From Cochliopodium minus (lineage: Eukaryota > Discosea > Himatismenida > Cochliopodiidae), in the NCBI GenBank assembly GCA_024220525.1, contig JAMYWO010000418.1, positions 1 to 28,922 on the forward strand: 28,922 bases of DNA, written 5' to 3'. The notes beneath the pieces were generated by a model. That model did no database searches. It worked only from the letters and a program-made list of their open reading frames with translations, and was not told the origin of the DNA. The position numbers and the translations under genes were made by a program. This document shows, piece by piece, positions 20,837 through 28,922 of this stretch (the first letter of the stretch is position 1; each line of letters opens with the position of its first letter).

Positions 20837-23004
20837 CTTCTTGGGCATCTTCTACAATCTTCCAAAAAGCATCCTCTTTTTCTTCAATGGTCATGTGTTG
20901 TCCTTTAAAATAGTTCTTCTCGAACTGCTTTGAAATCTCCCTGAGCTCGATCATGTTGACATCCTTGCCGGTTCCATAACCGAAATGCTCATGTTCTGCA
21001 GTCTCACTAGGTTCATTTTCTTCATGTTTGATAACATTTTCTTTTTTTTTTTTTGTAAATTTAATTAAATTTAAAAATCAGGTGGATCATTTTTTATATG
21101 ATCAGATTAATAAATTAATATTTACAAGTTTATTTATTTATTTATTTATTTATTTTATTTTGCTTTTTTATTTATTTAGTTTACCTTTTTGATCATCCAC
21201 GTTATCTTTTTCATCTTTCATCTCATCTTTGTTTCTGACGGGGGAATTCTCATTGGAAGAGGAAGGAAGGGAATCCTCATGCATCTCATTATCATCATTA
21301 TCATCATTATCATCATCATCATCCCCAAGCATCTTCTTCTCTGATGACTTATCATGATCAGAAATGCTATTTTTGGATTTGATATCGCTTTCCTTCTTGC
21401 TCTTCTCTTTTTTGATGGACTCTTTGCTATTCTCTTTGGAATCTTTATCATCGATATGTTTGTTGGTGTCAATATGTTTGATATCTTGAATGATGATCTC
21501 ATTTTTATCAATTTCGAGATTATTCTTTGAAGATTTCAAATCACCATTTGAAGAATCCCTGCTTTGCTTCTTTTTGGATTTATCCAGGTGAATTTCATAG
21601 TGATACAAAAACTCTATGTAGGCATCCCTCAATATCTTGGTGGCTCTCTCCATATCGATATCGAAGGGGAGGATCTTATGCTCAGGAACAACTTCCTCCC
21701 ACAAATCTTTCTTGTCTACCACCGAAAAACCTCCTCTCTGTCTCACCGATCTGAAAAGTACGTATAAATCTATTTCTTGTCCTTTGAAAGTTGGTCCTTT
21801 GAAAAAAATTGGTTTGATTAAAAAAAAATTGTTTAAGGAGAGAAAAGAAATTTAAAAAAAAATTAAAAAAAAAGAGAATAATTTTAAAAAACATTTTATT
21901 CGTATTGAAGACAAGTTTATTGATATTATGGTTTTTTTAGGGGATACTTTCTTTGGTGATATCCTCTCAAATTTGATAATTAAGATACATAAGTCACTCA
22001 AAAAAAAACAAAAACAAAAAAAAATCAATATAAAGACAAGATTATGCAACAAAGAAAGATTTGTAAAACAATAAAAGTGTCAAAGATGATAAAAGGATAA
22101 ATACATAATCCAATTTATAAAATTCCAAGATATAAAAAATTTTTGTTGTTAAACAAAAAAAAAGAAAAGGGTTTACTTTGTAAAGATTCAAATTCACTGT
22201 TAAATTTTCCACATTTGTCCAAAAATTTTTCCAAAGAATCCACAAACTTTACGTTAGGACCTTTTCTCATCATAAGTTGATGGATGTTCTGCAACTTGGT
22301 ACTAAATACAATATTTTCAGGATCGTTGATTTCTCTTGAAAGATATCCGTTTTGCAACCAAGCTAATTTTGAAAAAAAGTTTTTTTCAAAATAATAATTA
22401 AATACAAGAAAAAAAATAAATTAATATAAAATAAATCCTTCTATTCTCTTTTGTATTGGATTCTTTTGCCAATAATCAAAAAAATCTATTTCGTTTTTAT
22501 CCATTATATTTTTTTTTTCTCCTTCAAAAAAAAATTTTTGAACAAACCTCCTTTTGGTGGAACTATTTTACAAATACCATAATTTCTTGCTAATGGGGTT
22601 ATTTTTCTGATATATTCCATTGTATCTTTAAATTCCTCTGCAGTTGGTCTAAAAATGGGACAAAAAGGAATATCTCTGATTTGTTTTTTCCTTTGAAATT
22701 GCCTTTGCCAGACATGTTTGTCTGAATCAAGAGGATCCATGAAATTTATCTTGGAGAAATCGATTTTAGAAAATTCATTGGGATTAGGTGTGTCCCTTTT
22801 TTTCCTTCTTTTTTCTTTTTTTTTTTCTTTGATTTTTGTTATTTCTTTCAAAATCATGCTATCGTTCAAAGGTGTTTCAGGAGGATTAGATAAACATTTA
22901 TCCAAATGATTTGCAATGTTTTCTGAGGAGTATCTTTGAGAACAAAAGGGGCAGGGAAAGTAGATAGGGTAGAGCTCTTCTTTGCTTTTCATGCTATCGT
23001 TCAT
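20837..23004 (-). CDS. JmjN-ARID chromatin protein (KDM5-like) with N-terminal UBZ4-type zinc finger, 3' incomplete
   Basis: Exons: 23004-22548, 22362-22177, 21796-21185, 21040-20837, phases consistent. Residues 18-37 form a C2HC finger (CPFCSQRYSSENIANHLDKC) like the Rad18-type ubiquitin-binding UBZ4. JmjN follows at ~118-152 (FCPIFRPTAEEFKDTMEYI, YGICKIVPPKG) and ARID at ~165-260 (VKFVDSLEKFLDK, GQEIDLYVLFRSVRQRGGF, LWEEVV, YEIHL). Then comes a Lys/Ser/Asp-rich linker with an acidic run and the segment YGTGKDVNMIELREISKQFE ... EDAFWKIVEDAQEG, which in KDM5 H3K4 demethylases leads into JmjC. JmjC is absent; the next exon in the window is a mitochondrial carrier. The first in-frame ATG (23004) is the start; an in-frame stop lies upstream. 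Confidence 0.85.
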
Positions 23005-23441
23005 TTTTTCAAAAAGTCTAGAGTTTGTTTTAAAGATTGTCAGAGATAGTTTAGATTTATTATCCAAAGTATATTTTTGAAGAATATTTTATTATTTACT
23101 CTCAAGAAAAAGTGGCCTTATTTTTTTTTTTATTTTATTTTTATTTATAAATATATTTGCTCTTTTATGTATTTAATTTGTCTGACAACTTCAAATACAA
23201 TCACAATAGAGGAAAAAGCTAAAATTTGCAAAATAACAAATGAAAGCTTCCTTTAATAAATAATCAAAGAAATCTAAACAAAAACTAAAAATAGAAATTT
23301 ACTTTTTAAATCTAAAAACAATTTTCTTCAAAACATTTATAATAGAATTTCTTGAGTATAAATACAATTTTTGTAAAAAGGAAAGAATTAAAAAAATTGA
23401 ATCCTTAACTCACAATGAATTGAAAATGAAATTAAAAAAAA
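23005..23441. promoter_or_regulatory. Divergent intergenic region, JmjN/ARID / basic protein
   Basis: 437 bases between divergent genes, A/T-rich with a T tract near 23120-23150. Both promoters are expected here; no specific element seen. Confidence 0.45.
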
Positions 23442-24152
23442 ATGAGTAAAAGAAAAAGCAAAAGATTGGAAGAGATATTTGATGCAGAATCAGATTCTTC
23501 TGAAGAAAAGAAACCAAAAAAAAAATCAACACCCAAAAAGAAATCAACACCTTCCAAAAAAACAAGCAAGAAAAAACAAACAAGAAGAAAGAGAAAAAAA
23601 GAGGAAAGTGAAGAGAGCGAAGAAATTGCAAGAACATTAGATATTCCTGTTCCTATTCCATCATTCTTGGATTCTGAAGATGATGAAGAAAATGCAAAAA
23701 GAAAATCAAAGAATACAACAAAGAAGAACATAAAATCATCAAATACCAACACATCCAAAAATAAAACACCAACCAAATCAAATATAAAGAATTATAAATC
23801 AACTCCAAAATCAAAAGAAAAAGAATTACCAACCAAAACATCAATAAAAACACCCACAAAAGAATCACCAAAAAATTCTATTCTTGGATTTGCTGAATAT
23901 TTCAATAATCTCGATAAAGAAGAAATTAAAACAGAAATAGAAGAAGATAATGTTATTGGAAGTTCTCAACTAAATTATCTGGAAGATTTTGATAAAAAAG
24001 AGGAAATTAAAATAAGCAAAACTTCCCAAAAGAAATTCGAAAATTATAAAAAAGGTATCAAAGATGTGTTGAATGAATCAGATAAGGAATTTGGGGTTAA
24101 AGATTTCATGAAAGTGAATAAGATTGAATCCCTAAATGAAATATTTTATTAA
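23442..24152 (+). CDS. Lys/Ser-rich nuclear-type hypothetical protein, single exon
   Basis: 236 residues from ATG to TAA without introns, unusual next to its many-exon neighbours. The first ~75 residues are basic with SP/TP-type sites (KSTPKKKSTPSKK) and resemble nuclear localisation signals. An acidic patch (FLDSEDDEENAKR) and a long Lys/Thr/Ser-rich middle with TPK and TPTK repeats follow. From about 140 the sequence becomes less biased (NSILGFAEYFNNLDKEEI), and the last ~50 residues look folded or helical (YKKGIKDVLNESDKEF, then VKDFMKVNKIESLNEIFY). No family recognised; a chromatin or nucleolar role is only a guess from composition. It starts 437 bases from the JmjN/ARID gene, head to head. 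Confidence 0.75.
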   Translation: MSKRKSKRLEEIFDAESDSSEEKKPKKKSTPKKKSTPSKKTSKKKQTRRKRKKEESEESEEIARTLDIPVPIPSFLDSEDDEENAKRKSKNTTKKNIKSSNTNTSKNKTPTKSNIKNYKSTPKSKEKELPTKTSIKTPTKESPKNSILGFAEYFNNLDKEEIKTEIEEDNVIGSSQLNYLEDFDKKEEIKISKTSQKKFENYKKGIKDVLNESDKEFGVKDFMKVNKIESLNEIFY

Positions 24153-24275
24153 ATAATTTGTTAATATCTCATTTCTATTCTTTTGAAAGAAATACCTCAA
24201 TATCAAATATCCAATTTTCGATTCAAAAACAAAAAGATATTCAAATTATAATTTGTTGTTTTTTAATTAAAAAAA

Positions 24276-25759
24276 ATGAAGCTCAACAAGATCTGGAAGA
24301 ACAAAAATATCACAAAGTCTTTTTCCAAAAGCTTTTTTTCCACTAAAAGCGATTTTACTTTGAAACTTGAAAATGTAAAATAAAATTTTATAAATTTATG
24401 AAAATCAAAAATTTTATAAATATTCCTTTCACTCATTGAGATAAATTTTTTAATTTTTTTTTTTTCCTTTCAAAATTTGAAAGCCATATCAATTACATCT
24501 TCTAGAAAAAGGACCATCAAATACAGTCACTGCATCAAAATCTGAAATAATAAAGGATTACAGAGATATGCAATTGATGAGAAAGTTAGAAGTTGCAGCA
24601 GATGAGCTTTATAAGAAAAAACAAATCAGAGGTTTTTGTCATCTTTATAATGGTCAAGAAGCAGTCGGTCAAGGTATGGTTGGTGCAATCAAAGAAGGAG
24701 ATTCTTTGATTACTGCTTACAGAGATCATGTCTTCCCTCTCATTCTTGGGGATGATCCAAAACTTGTTATTGCTGAATTGATGGGAAAATATGGAGGAAT
24801 TAGTAAAGGAAAGGTAAATAAAAGAATAATATCAAAAAATGAATTATACTATCATAAAAAAGATATCCTTTTATTCAAAAAATTATCACATATAATTTAT
24901 AACCAATATTAAATTAATATTTGAAAATATTTAATCAAATCACATTTACATTCGTATATTATTTGAAATGAAATTGAATTTCAACGGATTATTTTGAATG
25001 ATTTTAAAAAATTCTTTATTATCTTTCATATCTCTCAAATAGGGAGGATCAATGCACATGTATAATCCTAAAAAACATTTTTATGGAGGAAATGGTATTG
25101 TAGGTGCACAAGTTCCAGTAGGAGTAGGGCTTGCATTCGCACATAAATATAACAACACCAAAAATGCAGCATTGGCATTCTATGGAGATGGAGCATCCAA
25201 TCAAGGACAAATCTTTGAAGTATATAACATGTCTGCCCTTTGGAAATTACCAATCATATACGTATGTGAAAATAACAAATATGGTATGGGTACCTCCGTC
25301 GAAAGATCCTCCGCCAACACTTTATATTACAAAAGATGTGAATATATCCCTGGTATCAGAGTCGATGGGATGAATGTCTTGGCTGCCAGAAATGCCTACA
25401 GATTCGCTCTAGATTATGCCGTCAACAATGGACCTATCATCTTGGAAATGGAAACCTACAGATATTATGGTCACTCTATGTCTGATCCTGGAACCACTTA
25501 TCGTTCAAGAGATGACGTACAAAATGTCAGAAAAACAAGGGATCCTATCGCTAAAGTTAAGGGGTGGGCTTTGGACAACAAATTTGCTACTGAAGAGGAG
25601 CTTAGAAAGATTGATGAGGAGGTTTCTCAAATCATCACTGATGCTCTTGCTTGGTCTGAGAAGAGTGAATATCCTCCTGCTGATGAGTTGTACCGTGATA
25701 TCTATGTTGAGAACACTCCTGTCAGAGGTGTCGAGTTTTCAAACTCTTTCAAAGGTTGA
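24276..25759 (+). CDS. PDHA1: Pyruvate dehydrogenase E1 component, alpha subunit, mitochondrial, 3 exons
   Basis: Exons 24276-24374, 24484-24813, 25043-25759; 381 residues. Exon 1 encodes a presequence (MKLNKIWKNKNITKSFSKSF) rich in Lys/Ser and lacking acids. The mature part opens LHLLEKGPSNTV. Markers of E1 alpha: IRGFCHLYNGQEA, LITAYRDH, GNGIVGAQVP, and the thiamine-diphosphate motif from GDG (~191) to ENNKYG (~220). The loop YRYYGHSMSDPG (~283-294) keeps the serine that PDH kinase phosphorylates in animals. With the beta subunit it decarboxylates pyruvate and feeds acetyl groups to E2, so the organism has an aerobic-type mitochondrion. Converges on bL9m, ~250 bases apart. Confidence 0.97.
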
Positions 25760-26010
25760 GTTTTTCTAAGAAAAAAAAAAGTATCAAAAAATAAATTAAT
25801 TCAAAAATTTTAAAACTTTTCTTTAAAATTGATCTCATAGTTTCAAAGAGTTAATCTAAAAGTACAAAGAAATTTTTTTTATTTTTTCTATATCTTTGGA
25901 AAAAATTATATTTAATTATATCCTTTGTATAAATCAGTTGATTTGATTTTGTTTGTTGAATAATGAAAGGGAGATTTAAATAAGGGTTTTATTGTTTGTT
26001 ATTTGATTTA

Positions 26011-26694
26011 TTATCTCTTTTTGATATCCAATTTTAATTTTGATTCCAAGAGTTGTCCATCATCCAAGGTGATACGAACAGGAACTTCCACCAAACCCAA
26101 AGTATTTACAATAGGTTCAGGCAACAAGATATTATCAGTGGTCAAAACGATATTATATTGTTTTTTTAATTTTGCAAGAATGCTATAAACAGTGATTCTT
26201 CCATGAGTAACACCAGGAGAGATGACATGTCTTTTAAACTTTACAGTGAGTTTATCCAATCTTTTTTTATTCTTTTCTAACACCCTTCTTTTTTCTCTTG
26301 CTTCATAATCAATCAATTTGGTGTATGGTTCGAATTTATCTCTGTTTTCTGGGGTATCATATACTGCCATCAATTTTGGGAATAAATGATTTCTTGCATA
26401 TCCTTTTGATACATTCAAGATTTCTCCTATCTCTCCTACTCCAACCAGATTTTCGACCAATATCACTGATGTGAATTTATTTTCTGCTACTTTGGGGCAG
26501 TAAAAATTTTTTTGGGAAAAATAAAGATCTGAAAAATTATAGGTCTTGTTGATAAAGGTTCTATATTGATATAAATTGGATTTATTTAGAAAAATGATAG
26601 ATGGAAAGTTTTATTATGTTGAATTATTTTGTTATTTGGTATATATATTTTTTTACTTGTTAAAATTGATTGATTTCTTGGTGAACAACTTCAT
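26011..26694 (-). CDS. MRPL9: Mitochondrial ribosomal protein bL9, 2 exons
   Basis: Exons 26694-26657 and 26560-26011; 195 residues. Exon 1 gives a short presequence (MKLFTKKSINFN). Exon 2 adds ~30 residues including YFSQKNFYCPKVAENKF, then the bL9 signature region: VILVENLVGVGEIGEILNVS and GYARNHLFP, the N-terminal domain that binds 23S-type rRNA, followed by the connecting helix (EAREKRRVLEKNKKRLDKL) and a C-terminal domain. Without exon 1 the only starts are GTG or internal, so the split model is needed; its phase (AA|GTAAAA joined after ATATAG) fits exactly. Confidence 0.9.
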
Positions 26695-27248
26695 TTTTTT
26701 TTTATTTTTATTTTGTTGAATAAATTAGTTGAATTTTATATGATTCTAATTTGAACCAGATTATTCATTGTTATTGACAATTTCAAGATCCTTGATTAAA
26801 ATTTTTACTTCGGAAAATATTGATTTGAGGTATTTCTTCCATCTTGTTTGAAATTCAACTCATTAATAAAGAAATCAATGATGAGGTATTGGTTTGTTTT
26901 ATTATTCCAAATCTAAATTTTTATGTTTAAAAAATAAAAAAAGAAATAAAGAAAAAAACAAAAGCAAATAGAAAATTTAAATTAAGAATTAAAGCATTCT
27001 TTTGCTGATTGATATTATCAACTCATTTTAAAGAAATTTTAATGCCATTTCTTTTGAAGATTCTTTGAATTTTATTTTTTATTTTTCAATTTTAAATTAT
27101 GTTCTGTAAATTTATATACGGTATGTTCAATAAAACCAAATTTAGCCAATATATTTATAAATTCGACTCGTGAGTTTTTGAATTTAGGTTTCATACTTTA
27201 AAATAGTGAGAAAAATTAATAAAAAAAAAATTTGTTTTTGATAGTTGA
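26695..27248. promoter_or_regulatory. Divergent intergenic region, bL9m / membrane protein
   Basis: 554 bases of AT-rich sequence between head-to-head genes. No open frame of note, no RNA gene recognised. Confidence 0.45.
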
Positions 27249-28763
27249 ATGATACAAATGTACTTTACATCAATATCACAGAGGGCATTAAATACACTAT
27301 TTTCAATAATATTATTGTCACATTTGTTATATCAACACTATATTATTCATCGCTTTGTAACAATCAAAAAAAAAAATCAAAAAAATTTCTTTTTTTTAAC
27401 ACGAATCATTCATCATATGCATAGAATTTCAATGGATATAATATAGCACTGATATTCCTTTCAATTGTATTACTATTTCAAAGAATAATCTTCCCAAAAT
27501 GGAAAATAAAAGAATATACAGTATCAGCACATAAGATGCTGAGAAATATACTTTTATCAATGTTGATAGTTGGACCATCAATATATTTCACAAAACAATT
27601 GCACAAAAAAGAACCATATAACACCGCCATTTTAATCTTTCTCCCGTAAAATTATTTTTTTTTTGAATATTTTCACATTTTTTCTCAAAATGAAGAGAAA
27701 AGCATATTTAATTTTCATTTAATATGGTTCCCTTGATACCCATCATGATAAATTTTGGAGGGATTATCATTTCAATTAACTACTTATTACTTTTATTTGA
27801 ATTTAAATTATTTAATTTTTATAATTTTTTAAATTTAAATTTAATCATAAAAAAAAATAAAATTCAAATCATTAAAATCAATTCACTGATTCATAAATCA
27901 ACTTTTTTTGTTATTTTTTGGATTGAAAAATAAAGTTTAATTAATTTTTTTTTTGATTTTAAAACAGGGTTGTTTTGAAAAATTTGTTGCTGAGTTTGAT
28001 AACAAAATTGTTTCTGAGGGCATTAAAGAATGACAAAAAAAAGGAGGAAGAGAAAAAAGAAAAGGAGTTTTCCGAAAGAGAACAAGTAGATTTAAACGAT
28101 GATCCCCTTTCCAACAATTATAATAATTATTTAAATAATCATAATGTTAATAATCATGATAGTAATAATAATTACAGTAATAATTTTAGTAATAAAAATA
28201 TTAATAATAATTATAATCATGAAAAAAAATTAAACGAAAATAATGTTCATCATAACCATGTTGTTCATAATCACATTCATTCCCACAATAACAAAAATAA
28301 TAATAATGACAATGAAAACAATGATACCGTCATCATAAACAACCCTGATAATAATTTTAACTCTAATAATAATAACAACAAAAAAAACAATAATAATAAC
28401 AATAATAATAATAATAATAATAATAACAATAATTTTGCTAATGAAAAATTTTCGAATGGGGAGGAAGTTATCGAAAAAGCTACGAAAACAAAAATCAAAA
28501 TCGCTCGGTTGGGATTAAACACTTTGGAATACACTTATTTGATTGGTTATTTGCCCATCAGAATGGTGGACAACGAGTTTATTTATTTTGATGAAACCCG
28601 CATCGTCATATCCACTGCTTATCTTTTCGTTTCTTGTTTGGTCATTTTTTGGTTGAAGTTGCTCAACAAAAAATATGTCAAGTTGTTTTTTTGTTTTCAG
28701 TTGGTTGGAAAGTGGTCTCATATTCAAAAAAACAATGTTAAAGAAACTTATGAAAAGAGTTAA
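27249..28763 (+). CDS. Multi-pass membrane protein with Asn-rich loop (possibly TMEM39-like), 3 exons
   Basis: Exons 27249-27356, 27425-27645, 27968-28763; 374 residues. The start follows an in-frame stop. Hydrophobic segments: LNTLFSIILLSHLLYQHYII, NIALIFLSIVLLFQRIIF, RNILLSMLIVGPSIYF, AILIFLPVVLKNLLLSLI, then after the loop YLIGYLPIRMV and VISTAYLFVSCLVIFWLKLL. Between them is a charged stretch and ~100 residues rich in Asn with some His (AAT-type codons), probably cytosolic and disordered. The C-terminal pattern (YLPIRMV, YFDETR, LVGKW) reminds me of TMEM39-family ER proteins, but only weakly. The phase-2 donor at 27646 fits the acceptor at 27967 directly, so the open frame at 27724-27933 is treated as intronic. 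Confidence 0.65.
28105..28440 (+). repeat. AAT-rich coding microsatellite (Asn tract)
   Basis: AAT and related codons give long Asn runs with His interspersed, in frame in the third exon of the membrane protein. This kind of tract is typical of AT-rich amoebae such as Dictyostelium. Confidence 0.85.
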
Positions 28764-28845
28764 TTTTTTTTTTATTTTTTTTTTATTTTTTTAAAATTTT
28801 TTTCATTATTTTTGATAATTTTATTTATTTTTAAAATTTTTAAAT

Positions 28846-28922
28846 TTTATTCTTATTTAGAAATTAACAATGAACGAAAGTTGTCTCCTAATGATTTACC
28901 ATCTTTAATTCCCGAGTGGAAC
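28846..28922 (+). repeat. 77-base exact copy of 12342-12418 at window end, with partial exon
   Basis: Contains the acceptor TTCTTATTTAG and the first 62 bases (28861-28922) of the exon read at 12357, giving NNERKLSPNDLPSLIPEWN again. The window stops there. Either the chitin-binding-like gene exists twice, or the contig starting at 12342 really follows this point. Confidence 0.9.

Noticed and set aside
20497-20954. Apparent Phe/Tyr/Leu-rich membrane proteins on the minus strand
   Set aside because: They come from translating the A-rich intron repeat; they contain the splice sites of the real exons.
21218-21511. Minus-strand frame rich in Met, Ile and Lys
   Set aside because: It is another frame of the acidic linker exon of the JmjN/ARID gene, which is fixed by the ARID sequence.
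27724-27933. Open frame with Ile/Leu-rich membrane-like sequence
   Set aside because: No AG acceptor leads into it in frame, while the flanking exons join directly in phase; its composition is what AT-rich intron sequence gives.
21170-28440. Search for tRNA, rRNA or CRISPR-like arrays
   Set aside because: No cloverleaf-like GGTTCRANTCC segment with matching arms, no rRNA, and the tandem repeats present are low-complexity microsatellites without spacers.
1-28922. A single linked biosynthetic or defence system
   Set aside because: Neighbouring genes are on mixed strands and belong to unrelated cell functions; contig joins further weaken any argument from adjacency.

Overview
This is an AT-rich nuclear sequence from a eukaryote: genes are split by many GT-AG introns, stops are the standard TAA/TGA, and the gene set includes RasGEF, calcineurin, JmjN/ARID, pyruvate dehydrogenase E1 alpha with a targeting presequence, and a mitochondrial bL9. 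Asn-rich tracts, T-rich introns and short intergenic gaps suggest a free-living amoeboid protist (dictyostelid-like Amoebozoa or Heterolobosea). The sequence alone cannot settle the group.

Layout. 1-251 is the 3' end of a membrane F-box family gene. 785-3715 (-) is a RasGEF. 4074-6105 (-) is a LOV photosensor-like protein with a coiled coil. 6380-7076 is a decayed F-box-family copy beside an intact one (7143-8026). 8278-11145 (+) is a secreted M14 carboxypeptidase, 11250-11635 (+) a single-granulin secreted peptide, and 11714-12228 (-) an unidentified 5'-truncated gene. After an N at 12341 come a chitin-binding-like exon, a decayed M28-peptidase-like region and the second intact F-box-family gene (14027-14947). 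After an N at 15262 come the N-terminal half of calcineurin A (-), an ATP-grasp ligase of 10 exons (16763-20164, +), a mitochondrial carrier C-terminus (-) abutting a JmjN/ARID protein (-), a basic nuclear-type protein (23442-24152, +), PDH E1 alpha (24276-25759, +), mitochondrial bL9 (26011-26694, -) and a membrane protein with an Asn-rich loop (27249-28763, +).

The window looks like one whole short-read scaffold made of three contigs (1-12340, 12342-15261, 15263-28922). Three contig ends inside or at the edge of the window, and one contig start, carry exact 77-base matches to other places in the window; the two matches with resolved flanks stop at exactly 77. This is what a de Bruijn assembly with k=77 leaves behind. 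Gene adjacency across the N positions, and probably across the A-rich tract at 20590-20829, should not be trusted.

The most interesting biology is the LOV protein with every flavin-contact residue present, a JmjN-ARID protein that starts with a Rad18-type (UBZ4) zinc finger, and the family of F-box proteins with a long membrane segment and Cys-rich tail. The genes do not form one pathway; they are ordinary neighbours in a compact genome.
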